The position numbers were made by a program, and so were the translations under genes. From an uncultured Nitrososphaera sp. (GTDB lineage Archaea > Thermoproteota > Nitrososphaeria > Nitrososphaerales > Nitrososphaeraceae), in NCBI GenBank assembly GCA_946480575.1, contig CAMLKF010000042.1:1-16843 (forward strand): a stretch of 16,843 nucleotides of DNA. The letters run 5' to 3'. The notes beneath the pieces are model-generated. The model was not told the DNA's origin, did no database searches, and worked only from the letters and a program-made list of their open reading frames with translations. Positions 7,102 to 13,507 of the stretch are shown here, piece after piece; within the stretch, counting starts at the first letter, position 1, and every line of letters begins with the position of its first letter.

Positions 7102-7847
7102 TACTGCTGTATCTCCTCCTTCAGCTCGGTTTCATTGCCAAAGTACTTTTGCATCAGCGCCTGCTTCTGGATCTCGTAGACCATCTTGCAGCCGCCAATC
7201 GCCTTGTCGATGCATTCGTTGAACTGATCAGGCATAAGCTTGCCGTCCAGCTGAAGCAATGTCACCTGCTCAAGGCGGGGCATGTACGCGACTGGCATGT
7301 CTGCGCCGCCCTCTTTGTCCTCAGTATCGTTAATGTCAAGCACTATCTTGTCGTCTACCTTGCCTGCTGCACATGCGGCCACTAGGTCGCGCATGTTGAT
7401 GCCTGCGTCTGCAAGAGCCACTGCAGCGGCTGTGATGCCTGCGCAACGCGAGCCTCCATCCGACTGTAGCACTTCGACATAGACATCGATTGCAGCTCTC
7501 GGATAGTCCTCGAGCATCAGCGCTGGCTCGAGCGCCTCGCGCATCACTTTTGAAATCTCGACTTCCCTCCTAGAGGGGGCAGGGTTCTTGCGCGTGTCTG
7601 TCGAGAACGGCGACATATGGTAGCGGCAGCGGAGCACGCACCTGTCGGGCTGCGCCATGTGCTTTGGGTGAACTTCACGTGGCCCGTACACAGCAGCCAC
7701 TATTTTGTTCTTACCAAATTCAATGAAAGCCGAGCCATCGGCGTTCTTTACTCTGCCGACAGTTATCTTGACAGTCCGGAGCTCGTCAATGGTTCGACCG
7801 TCTGTCCTTTTTCCATTTTCGTTTATCAAATTTCTTGTTTGAGTCAT
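7101..7847 (-). CDS. rrp41: Exosome subunit Rrp41 (catalytic RNase PH-like)
   Basis: This is the active phosphorolytic subunit of the archaeal exosome. The 248-residue product shows RTDGRTIDELR (14-24), the phosphate-site region QSDGGSRCAGITA (128-140), and GGADMP (180-185) with Asp183 in the position of the catalytic acid. The basic patch ending in SRREVEIS (92-99) fits the RNA channel. ATG 7847 overlaps the rrp4 stop by four bases (ATGA), and the end overlaps rrp42 by one base, so rrp4-rrp41-rrp42 form one translation-coupled unit. Confidence 0.96.
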   Translation of the reverse strand: MTQTRNLINENGKRTDGRTIDELRTVKITVGRVKNADGSAFIEFGKNKIVAAVYGPREVHPKHMAQPDRCVLRCRYHMSPFSTDTRKNPAPSRREVEISKVMREALEPALMLEDYPRAAIDVYVEVLQSDGGSRCAGITAAAVALADAGINMRDLVAACAAGKVDDKIVLDINDTEDKEGGADMPVAYMPRLEQVTLLQLDGKLMPDQFNECIDKAIGGCKMVYEIQKQALMQKYFGNETELKEEIQQ

Positions 7848-8635
7848 TTTTCTTCTTCAACCTCTAATTCTTCTTCCACTTCGTCTATCGTGGATTCGAT
7901 TTCGTCCGGTTTTGAAGCGCCTACAGCGCCGACGCGTTGGGCTTCCTGCTGTGGCGGGGTGTCCGGCACGTTCAGGAGCATCTTTATCCTCTGCGTCAGG
8001 TTAGCTGTGTGGGCTTCCTCTTCAACCATCCTAATTGCCCTCACCGCCAGTTTTATTCCTTCTGGATTTCTGCCAGTGACGACCACGATGCCATTCTGGC
8101 CAATCAGCACGCGCGTCTGCGTCGCTTGTTCAATGGTCTGTATCATGGAGCCACGCTTGCCGATAAGGCGGGGGACACGCGTGGCAGATATCTTGAGCAG
8201 TTCTCCCCTTGGGATCTTACCAAGGTCTCTGTCTTGCACCGTGAGCATCGGGTCGCGCGTCCTGTCAAAGGCCATCACCCTTGCGGTTATCACGTCGCCT
8301 ATTGCAAAGTGCTTGCCCATGTCGTCGCGCGCGGGCGAAAAGTCCCTTCCAAAGACATCCTGCGCCGGCAAGTGAGCCGAGAAGCACGAGTTGATGTCCA
8401 GCTCCCACGAGAGCGACGAGTGGTCGATTATCTTGCCTATAACAAGGTCGTTCACGCGCGGGATGTAGACACCAGAGAGCGGTATTACCTTCACGCCGTC
8501 GCGGCCGGTCTCTGCAATCCCAATTCTTGTAGCGATGAGAGCATTGCCGGACTTGATCACGTTCATCAGCGGCCTAAAATTCCCCTCGGCAATTTTGTCT
8601 CCGGGGATTGCATACCTTCTTTTCACGTCGTGCAT
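7844..8635 (-). CDS. rrp4: Exosome cap subunit Rrp4 (S1 and KH domains)
   Basis: Rrp4 sits on top of the Rrp41-Rrp42 ring and feeds RNA into the channel. The 263-residue product has an N-terminal domain (1-55), an S1 domain (about 61-137, starting VNDLVIGKI), and a KH domain (about 146-210) with the GKRG loop at 159-162 in LIGKRGSMIQTIE. The tail is strongly acidic (about 245-263), longer and more charged than needed for the fold, and may contact partner proteins. ATG 8635 is preceded at about 11 nt by a GGTGA Shine-Dalgarno-like stretch and by a small ORF ending four bases upstream. It overlaps rrp41 by 4 nt. Confidence 0.95.
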   Translation of the reverse strand: MHDVKRRYAIPGDKIAEGNFRPLMNVIKSGNALIATRIGIAETGRDGVKVIPLSGVYIPRVNDLVIGKIIDHSSLSWELDINSCFSAHLPAQDVFGRDFSPARDDMGKHFAIGDVITARVMAFDRTRDPMLTVQDRDLGKIPRGELLKISATRVPRLIGKRGSMIQTIEQATQTRVLIGQNGIVVVTGRNPEGIKLAVRAIRMVEEEAHTANLTQRIKMLLNVPDTPPQQEAQRVGAVGASKPDEIESTIDEVEEELEVEEEK

Positions 8636-8638
8636 ATA

Positions 8639-8695
8639 TCAAAGGGTCACCACCGAGGCAAAAAGCCCTTCTGAAAAAACGTTCTCATTATCCAT
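8639..8695 (-). CDS. Possible 18-aa leader ORF in front of rrp4
   Basis: On the minus strand ATG 8695 opens an 18-codon ORF (MDNENVFSEGLFASVVTL) whose TGA lies three bases before the rrp4 ATG. An AGGAG stretch sits about 11 nt upstream of its start. It lies inside the predicted leader of the exosome operon, whose TATA-like box is at 8737-8750. It may be translated and coupled to rrp4, or be chance. No homology is recognised. Confidence 0.3.
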   Translation of the reverse strand: MDNENVFSEGLFASVVTL

Positions 8696-8736
8696 TTTTG
8701 TTCTTTCTCCTTTTGCTGGGGAGTAGTAACAGCTGA

Positions 8737-8750
8737 CTTATATTTTAAGT
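8737..8750 (-). promoter_or_regulatory. TATA region of the exosome operon
   Basis: The minus strand reads ACTTAAAATATAAG, about 100 nt before the rrp4 start. The predicted start site near 8717 would leave a leader of roughly 80 nt, long compared with the near-leaderless genes around it. Confidence 0.45.
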
Positions 8751-8769
8751 ATAGATATCCACAAGCTAG

Positions 8770-9459
8770 CTATCCTTCCTTTACCTGGGCAGAGCCCTTT
8801 GTAGCCGAGCCGAGCCTGTCGAGGAACTGGCCCTTCATGCCTGCGTTCATTTCCAGCGTCGCCCTGAGCGAGCCGTCTGCAAGCCACTCCTCGCCCCGGA
8901 AATCCCCCGTGGACTTTAGTATGCTGTACGACTGGGCCGAGAACTGAGGCGGTATCGTAACCGTGAGTTTCACGGTCTCAGACTTGAGCGGCAGTATCTT
9001 GCGTAATGCGTCCACCACTCCCTTGGCCTGGTCTTCTGCCTTCTTGAACGGGTCTATCGAGACCCGGGCCTCGTCCATCGCTGCCTCGATCCTCATGACA
9101 GGGTGTGGCAGGTGCGTCTTGGGGTCTACAAAGCTCCTGTTAATGAACTGCACTATCTGCTTGCGCTTCTCCTCCACCATTTTCCTTCTCTGGTCGGTGG
9201 TGAGGTTCAGCTCACCCCTTGCGATTATCTGCGTTGCCACTTCTGTGGCGTTCGTCGTCTTGAAGTGCTTCATCAGCTTCTCGCCGGATGCCCTTGAGCC
9301 CTTGTTTGCGTCAGAATAGATTTCGTCTGAAACTAGCACGCTTGAAATGTCGGCCCTCTTGCCCAGCTTGTATTCTAGTGCCGGGTCGGGCTTGACCACT
9401 AGCTCGAACTTGTCGCCGTCCAGCGTGAGGCGGACGACTGTAAATTTGGCGTCGGTCAT
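8770..9459 (-). CDS. Ribosome maturation protein SBDS/Sdo1
   Basis: SBDS works in the last steps of large-subunit maturation; in eukaryotes it helps release the anti-association factor eIF6. The 229-residue product has the three-domain form: an N-terminal FYSH domain (about 1-90, with DKFELVVKPDPALEYK and SDEIYSDANKGSRAS), a helical middle (about 95-160, with KRKQIVQFINRSFVDPKTHLP), and a ferredoxin-like C-terminal domain (165-229). It starts at ATG 9459 with its own TATA-like box. It lies upstream of the exosome genes on the same strand with a 134-nt gap, a conserved neighbourhood in archaea. It is divergent from rpoD. Confidence 0.95.
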   Translation of the reverse strand: MTDAKFTVVRLTLDGDKFELVVKPDPALEYKLGKRADISSVLVSDEIYSDANKGSRASGEKLMKHFKTTNATEVATQIIARGELNLTTDQRRKMVEEKRKQIVQFINRSFVDPKTHLPHPVMRIEAAMDEARVSIDPFKKAEDQAKGVVDALRKILPLKSETVKLTVTIPPQFSAQSYSILKSTGDFRGEEWLADGSLRATLEMNAGMKGQFLDRLGSATKGSAQVKEG

Positions 9460-9487
9460 ATTGTGTTACATCAAGATCATTTGTGAA

Positions 9488-9496
9488 GTATATATG
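9488..9496 (-). promoter_or_regulatory. TATA box of the SBDS gene
   Basis: CATATATAC on the minus strand is centred 33 nt before ATG 9459, predicting a leader of about 7 nt. It shares the 111-bp divergent promoter region with rpoD. Confidence 0.55.
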
Positions 9497-9536
9497 CGTG
9501 TAAGTTGCCGAGCAAAAATTTGCAACTTTCGGTAGA

Positions 9537-9544
9537 TTTTTAAG
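9537..9544 (+). promoter_or_regulatory. TATA box of the rpoD operon
   Basis: TTTTTAAG is centred about 30 nt before the TTG start at 9571, so a near-leaderless transcript is expected. This spacing supports the TTG start where no nearby ATG exists. Confidence 0.5.
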
Positions 9545-9570
9545 GACGATTTGGGCAGCTTTCTAGAGTA

Positions 9571-10227
9571 TTGGCTTCTCCATCAGTTGAAGTTATCGAG
9601 AAATCAGACGAGAGAATCGTTGTCAGGTTTAACAATATTCCAAGGCAGTATGTCAACTCGCTGCGCAGGCTAGCGATAAGCGAAGTCCCCACGCTGGCTA
9701 TCGATGATGTGGTCATTCTAGAGAATTCTTCTGTCATGCACGACGAGGCGGTGGCCCATAGACTCGGCCTGATACCATTACGCACCGACCCCGGCAGGTT
9801 CGTCATGCCCCACGAGTGCGACTGCAAGAGCACGCTTGGCTGCAGCAAGTGCAGGGTGCTGCTTGTGCTCGACTCCGAGGCAAACGAAAAGACCAAGGTG
9901 GTGACGTCGGACGAGCTCGTGTCGGAGGACGAGCTGGTCAAGCCGGTAAGCAAGGAAATCCCAATAATCGTTCTGGCGCCAAACCAGAAATTAAAGTTCG
10001 AAGCGTACGCAAGGCTCGGCACAGGCAAGGACCACGCCAAGTGGCAGCCGACGGCTGCGGTAGTGGTCAAGGATGGCAAGAGCGAGGACGAGATAATCCT
10101 CACGATAGAGTCGAACGGCGCGCTGACTGCAGAGGAGGTCCTAGTAGCGGCAGCTGAAAAGCTGTCTTCAAAGGTCAAGAACTTCAAGCATGAAGTCTCG
10201 TCGATCAATGTCCCGAAGAATGCCTAA
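9571..10227 (+). CDS. rpoD: DNA-directed RNA polymerase subunit D
   Basis: Subunit D pairs with subunit L to form the assembly platform of archaeal RNA polymerase, like Rpb3 with Rpb11. The 218-residue product has the alpha-type dimerisation motifs (RFNNIPRQYVNSLRRLAISE, 19-38; HRLGLIPLR, 63-71) and the C-terminal IESNGALTAEEVL. A cysteine cluster C-x-C-x5-C-x2-C at 83, 85, 91 and 94 (CDCKSTLGCSKC) matches the zinc loop of eukaryotic Rpb3. These are the only cysteines, so the iron-sulfur ferredoxin-like insert of some archaeal D subunits is absent, which agrees with the short length. TTG 9571 gives MASPSVEVIEK. It heads the operon with rpl18e, rpl13 and rps9. Confidence 0.95.
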   Translation: MASPSVEVIEKSDERIVVRFNNIPRQYVNSLRRLAISEVPTLAIDDVVILENSSVMHDEAVAHRLGLIPLRTDPGRFVMPHECDCKSTLGCSKCRVLLVLDSEANEKTKVVTSDELVSEDELVKPVSKEIPIIVLAPNQKLKFEAYARLGTGKDHAKWQPTAAVVVKDGKSEDEIILTIESNGALTAEEVLVAAAEKLSSKVKNFKHEVSSINVPKNA

Positions 10228-10276
10228 GTACATTTATTTAGGGTGCTTTTACTACGAGTTGACATAACGAACGAAT

Positions 10277-10627
10277 ATGTTTGCCAGTACCATGGTTGAT
10301 AACACTATCTGGACTCTTCGCCAAGCCTTCAAGAAGAACAAGGCCCCTATCTGGCGCGCCCTTGAAGAAGAGCTCGCTGGCCCGAGGGCTAACAGGAGGG
10401 AGGTCAACGTCGGCAGGCTGGCAGAGATAACAAAGGCAGGCGAGGTCGTCGTCATCCCGGGCAAGGTTCTTGGAACCGGTAGCCTCGGCCACAAGCTGAC
10501 CGTTTGCGCTTTTTCGATTTCAGAGGGCGCCGCCAAAAAAATCATTACTGCAGGCGGCAAGGTCACGACTTTTGAAGACCTGATAAAGAAGCATCCGGAT
10601 GGAAAGGGAGTGAGGATAATTGGCTGA
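10277..10627 (+). CDS. rpl18e: Ribosomal protein L18e (eL18)
   Basis: A 116-residue large-subunit protein of archaea and eukaryotes. The family pattern is clear: WRALEEELAGPRANRREVNV (about 31-50), VIPGKVLGTGSLGHKLTV, and the ending KKHPDGKGVRIIG. The start is ATG 10277, but ATG 10292 (MVDNTIWTLRQAF) is equally possible. A TATA-like stretch (ATTTATTTA near 10232-10240) suggests an internal promoter in addition to read-through from rpoD. Its end overlaps rpl13 by 8 nt. Confidence 0.95.
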   Translation: MFASTMVDNTIWTLRQAFKKNKAPIWRALEEELAGPRANRREVNVGRLAEITKAGEVVVIPGKVLGTGSLGHKLTVCAFSISEGAAKKIITAGGKVTTFEDLIKKHPDGKGVRIIG

Positions 10628-11093
10628 CCAGAAAACAGTGCAAAAGCAGCAACAACAGCAAAAGACGATAGTGGTTGATGCCAGCAACTGCATCGCAGGC
10701 AGGATGTGCTCGCACGTTTCCAAGCTGCTTCTGCAGGGCAACTGGGTCGCAGTAGTAAACGCCGAGAAGGCCATGCTGTCCGGCAACCGCTACAATACAA
10801 TTGAGCTGTACAAGGAGCACTTGGAGATCAACTCTGTCACAAACCCGATCCACGGCCCGTTCCACCCAAGGAGGCCAGATACGATTTTGTCAAAGATGGT
10901 CAGGGGAATGGTGCCCAAGAGAAAGCCAAGCGGCATGAAAGCCCACAGGCGCCTGAGGGTATATATCGGGATCCCTGAAGAAATGAAAAGTGCAAAAATG
11001 GAGTCGTTTGCAGATTCCAAGATAACCAAGCCTGAATCATACTATATCACGATTGGCGACGTTGCCAAGCAGATAGGGTGGAAGGGACAATAG
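10620..11093 (+). CDS. rpl13: Ribosomal protein L13 (uL13)
   Basis: A 157-residue large-subunit protein with the expected VVDASNCIAGRMCSHVSKLL (about 18-37), VVNAEKAMLSGNR and the MVRGMVPKRKPSG segment. The start is TTG 10620, overlapping rpl18e by 8 nt. The N-terminal tail has a five-Gln run (VQKQQQQQKT) before the conserved domain begins, an extension that is probably disordered. Confidence 0.95.
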   Translation: MADQKTVQKQQQQQKTIVVDASNCIAGRMCSHVSKLLLQGNWVAVVNAEKAMLSGNRYNTIELYKEHLEINSVTNPIHGPFHPRRPDTILSKMVRGMVPKRKPSGMKAHRRLRVYIGIPEEMKSAKMESFADSKITKPESYYITIGDVAKQIGWKGQ

Positions 11094-11094
11094 T

Positions 11095-11541
11095 ATGACG
11101 ACTAAGGTAGAGCTTTACCCAGGGCAGAGAAAGTCGAGCAAGGCCGTCGCCACAATCGCCAAAGGCAGCGGCAAGGTCAGAATAAATAACATGCCGGCAG
11201 AACTGATAGCGCCGGACGTTGCCAAGGAGCTGGTGCTAACTCCGCTGACGCTGGTGAGCGAGCTCCGCAACAGAGTCGACATCGACGTGCAGGTACATGG
11301 TGGAGGCTTTATGGGTCAGGCTTTTGCAAGCGCAGTCGCAATATCAAGGGCGCTGACAGGTCAGGAAAAGGGCGGCAAGGACCCAAGAGAGCACCCGTTC
11401 ACAAAGAGCGTGCGCGAAGAGATTAGGAGAAAGATAACAGAGTACGATAGGCACCTGCTATCGGGCGACAGCAGGCAGACAGAGTCGAAAAAGTTCGGCG
11501 GCCCCAGCGCCAGGCGCAGAAAGCAGAAATCGTATCGTTAA
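11095..11541 (+). CDS. rps9: Ribosomal protein S9 (uS9)
   Basis: A 148-residue small-subunit protein whose C-terminal tail reaches the decoding centre and touches P-site tRNA. It shows YPGQRKSSKAVATIAKGSGK at the N terminus, the GGGFMGQAFASAVAISRALTG segment, and the basic end ARRRKQKSYR with the conserved final Arg. It starts at ATG 11095, one base after the rpl13 stop. rpoN, which often follows rps9 in archaea, is not here: a T-rich tract and a convergent gene come next. Confidence 0.96.
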   Translation: MTTKVELYPGQRKSSKAVATIAKGSGKVRINNMPAELIAPDVAKELVLTPLTLVSELRNRVDIDVQVHGGGFMGQAFASAVAISRALTGQEKGGKDPREHPFTKSVREEIRRKITEYDRHLLSGDSRQTESKKFGGPSARRRKQKSYR

Positions 11542-11563
11542 TTCTTTCTTTCTTTCTATTTTT
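11542..11563 (+). terminator. T-rich termination tract after rps9
   Basis: A pyrimidine-rich run of TTTC repeats ending in TTTTT follows directly on the rps9 stop. T-rich stretches on the coding strand are the usual archaeal terminator; no hairpin is seen. Confidence 0.55.
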
Positions 11564-11576
11564 GGCAAGCAGTTAG

Positions 11577-11596
11577 TAGATATATACATATATATA
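11577..11596. promoter_or_regulatory. Alternating AT-rich tract, TATA-like
   Basis: An alternating run, ATATATACATATATATAC, lies between rps9 and the convergent zinc-finger gene. It could act as a plus-strand promoter, but the only ORF after it runs antisense to the zinc-finger gene and looks like a shadow. It may instead help to separate the two transcripts. Confidence 0.25.
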
Positions 11597-11630
11597 CGCC
11601 CAGCGTTGTGCATGGATATTTTTGTTTACG

Positions 11631-11825
11631 CTATATACTCCCTGCAACATCCGATCCGCTTACGTGCGCTTCCCTGTTGTGTGCTGCCAGATCTTCAACT
11701 GAATCAAACATCTTGCCGCAGACCTTGCATTCAATGCTGGGCTCAGGCCCGCTAGCGCCCATGTATACTCTACTCTTCCTCTCCTCTTTCCCGAGGGCCT
11801 GCAGCCTTGACCAACTCGGTTTCAT
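11631..11825 (-). CDS. Small C2H2 zinc-finger protein (possibly the 3' half of a frameshifted gene)
   Basis: The 64-residue frame contains a classical zinc finger, C-x2-C-x12-H-x4-H, in CKVCGKMFDSVEDLAAHNREAH. Such small proteins occur in thaumarchaea and are usually taken as nucleic-acid or protein binders. The first 20 residues overlap another frame (11770-11937) and look less protein-like, so translation may start at internal ATG 11762 (MGASGPEPSIEC), eight nt after the stop of that other frame, giving 43 residues. Alternatively the two frames were once one gene of about 100 codons. The finger is clear; gene structure and role are not. Confidence 0.65.
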   Translation of the reverse strand: MKPSWSRLQALGKEERKSRVYMGASGPEPSIECKVCGKMFDSVEDLAAHNREAHVSGSDVAGSI

Positions 11826-11937
11826 CAGCAGACTCCGTGCGGTCGTAAATTGGCTCCGGCGGAGGCGGCTGCTGGTCTATGCCTATGTCGCCCTTATTCT
11901 TCGCCCCCTCGTACCTTTCTGTTGCATCTTCACTCAT
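11770..11937 (-). CDS. 55-aa acidic ORF directly upstream of and overlapping the zinc-finger frame
   Basis: ATG 11937 opens MSEDATERYEGAKNKGDIGI, followed by a proline run (QQPPPPEP), IYDRTESADETELVKAAG and a charged end. Its composition is protein-like and it has a TATA-like box 29 nt upstream (11962-11970), so the transcript for the zinc-finger region most likely starts here. It lies one frame away from the finger and ends at TAG 11770-11772. It is either the first cistron of a pair or the N-terminal half of a gene split by a single-base indel in the purine-rich stretch near 11775-11795. Confidence 0.5.
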   Translation of the reverse strand: MSEDATERYEGAKNKGDIGIDQQPPPPEPIYDRTESADETELVKAAGPRERGEEE

Positions 11938-11961
11938 ATTGGAATACGGCTGCCCACCATT

Positions 11962-11970
11962 GCTTAAGAA
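11962..11970 (-). promoter_or_regulatory. TATA box of the zinc-finger locus
   Basis: TTCTTAAGC on the minus strand is centred 29 nt before ATG 11937, the start of the acidic 55-aa frame, giving a leader of only about three nt. Confidence 0.4.
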
Positions 11971-12030
11971 AGTAATAGAACAACAACAACCTCAAAAAGA
12001 GAAAAAAAATAGAAACGAGGAATACGGTTT

Positions 12031-12610
12031 TTAACCACTTGATCTGCTAAAGAGGCCCACCCTTGTGCCGACAGCGGCAGCAGCTACTATTGATCTTATG
12101 CCAGCAGCCATTACAAACACTGACAGCGAAAACTCTGGTGTGGCTGACAGGCGTGCCGGTGACTTCGACCGTGTGCTCGCTGTGGCTGTAGTTGATCTCG
12201 AACATAACATCTGTTTCAGTATTTGATTTCACAATTATGTCATTTGACTCCGCGGCGACGGCTTCTCCATCAATGAGCACCATTTTGTCTCTCCGCGCAA
12301 CATTGCCTTGGGTATTGTTACTTACTTCTGCTGCGCCTCTTGTTCCTGTTTCGCCCTCGACCGTGAATGGCATCTTCTTTTCCTCTTGCCGGAACTCGAC
12401 ATTGCCTACGTTTGAGTTGCTTGTGATCTCTAATTCGAATTGCTCGCCGCCTTTAGCCTGCACTTCGAAGGAATTGGAGATGGCGATCACAAACTGCGTC
12501 GACGGTTCCAGCTTGGCGACAATCTCTGCGTCGAGTAGCCCAGCAGGCTTACGCTGAACGAGCTGTGATATGCCCCAAGTAAACACCGAGTTTGCTTCCC
12601 TGCCGCGCGC
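12031..12610 (-). pseudogene. Broken PEF-type secreted surface protein
   Basis: The main open part (12047-12586, 179 codons from a GTG) has the beta-sandwich pattern seen in many secreted proteins of thaumarchaea and methanogens: EITSNSNVGNVEF, then MPFTVEGETGTRG, VLIDGEAV and INYSHSEHTVEVTGT. In this frame the end is a cysteine-rich nonsense tail. One base away, from about 12140, the frame reads TPEFSLSVFVMAAGIRSIVA, then a short Ala/Val-rich stretch, then arginines, up to TAA 12031-12033. That is a PEF motif, membrane helix and basic end, the normal C-terminal sorting signal. No signal peptide is present: the frame begins shortly after the stop of the cyclase gene. So it is truncated at the 5' end and frameshifted at the 3' end. 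Confidence 0.7.
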
Positions 12611-13468
12611 CTAGGTCTTGCCATCCTGAATCGTGTAGACCTTGTAGAGCTGGCCCGTGTGCCTGTCGGTGTACTTCCATTCTTCCACGCCGAACTTTAC
12701 TTCCTTGAATTTCGTTCTTATTGAAGGGTGCAGCATCTTGTGGACGTCCTCGCCTATTAAAATCCCATTTGGCCTTGTCAGCGAGGTTATCTTGGCGGCA
12801 ATGTTCATGCAGTACCCGAGTATGTCTATCGGCGAGCTCTTGTCATGGCCGTACTGCACGATTACGTTTTCGCCTTCGTCCATCCCTATCTTGACGTTCA
12901 GCTCAGGGTAGTCGTATTGGTTCAGGATCGGGTTGATGCCGTTCTTGACCACGGTCAGCATCGACCTTGCGCACTGGACCGCCCTGTCGCATGCAAGGAG
13001 CTTGTTATAGCTTGCCGGAAAGAACGCAATGACGGCGTCGCCGACGTACTTTAGCACGTAGCCTTCGTGGCTGTAGACCACCGAGGACATTTCATAAGCA
13101 AACGCCCTGACTATGGTGGACAGCTTGTCCACCGGCAGGGTCATGCTCATGTTTGTTGAGCCCACGAGGTCTGCATACAGTATTACAAGCGGTATTTTCG
13201 AGCTGACGTGGCTGAGGAGGTATTCTTGTCCCGGCGCAAGTGACGAGTCGTACTGAAAGCGGCGCTTGAGGGCCCGCCAGAGCCGGTCTTGCGTCTGTGA
13301 AACGAGGGTCTCGGAATCGACGGTCTTTGTTTGAACGCTGGTTTCATTCTTACTACTACTACTGCTCATCATCATTTTGAACAGGGCCTTAGCGGTCTTG
13401 TCCTGCTGCTGCTGCTCCTCCTCCTCCTTGCCCTTGTTGTTATCCTGCTTGTCCGCCTTGGAGGCCAA
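12611..13468 (-). CDS. Class III adenylate/guanylate cyclase domain protein
   Basis: A 285-residue, apparently cytosolic protein with a C-terminal class III cyclase catalytic domain (about 92-245) that would make cAMP or cGMP. Metal-binding Asp100 (YADLVGST) and Asp144 (KYVGDAVIAFF) are present, as are Lys140 and Asp215, positions that usually select adenine, and Asn222. The transition-state Arg is replaced by Lys226 (MNIAAK). The first 60 residues are low complexity (EEEEQQQQ, MMMSSSSS). No membrane segment or known sensor domain is seen. I chose TTG 13468, which follows a TATA-like palindrome at the right distance; a shorter start at one of the Met codons near 13375 is possible. It is divergent from the gene at 13505. 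Confidence 0.85.
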   Translation of the reverse strand: MASKADKQDNNKGKEEEEQQQQDKTAKALFKMMMSSSSSKNETSVQTKTVDSETLVSQTQDRLWRALKRRFQYDSSLAPGQEYLLSHVSSKIPLVILYADLVGSTNMSMTLPVDKLSTIVRAFAYEMSSVVYSHEGYVLKYVGDAVIAFFPASYNKLLACDRAVQCARSMLTVVKNGINPILNQYDYPELNVKIGMDEGENVIVQYGHDKSSPIDILGYCMNIAAKITSLTRPNGILIGEDVHKMLHPSIRTKFKEVKFGVEEWKYTDRHTGQLYKVYTIQDGKT

Positions 13469-13497
13469 ATCTGTTCGTGCTATCTTGTCAAATGTGG

Positions 13498-13507
13498 CAT
13501 TTAAATG
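13498..13507 (-). promoter_or_regulatory. Palindromic TATA-like box of the cyclase gene
   Basis: CATTTAAATG is a perfect 10-bp palindrome centred 34 nt before the cyclase TTG at 13468, predicting a leader of about 8 nt. Being symmetric, it could also be read rightward, and its last bases contain the ATG proposed for the divergent gene. Confidence 0.45.

Noticed and set aside
6530..7222. Long plus-strand ORF of 230 codons opposite rrp42 and the end of rrp41
   Set aside because: Its product is a Ser/Thr/Pro-rich low-complexity chain typical of an antisense shadow, while the minus strand encodes clear Rrp42 and Rrp41.
7617..8375. Plus-strand ORF of 252 codons opposite rrp41 and rrp4
   Set aside because: It is Ser-rich, shows no domain pattern and is fully antisense to two conserved genes.
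9540..10208. Minus-strand ORF of 222 codons opposite rpoD
   Set aside because: Ser/Thr/Leu-rich shadow of a highly conserved polymerase gene.
11608..11967. Plus-strand ORF of 119 codons after the alternating AT tract
   Set aside because: It is antisense to the zinc-finger locus, and its product lacks any domain-like pattern; the zinc finger on the other strand is clear.
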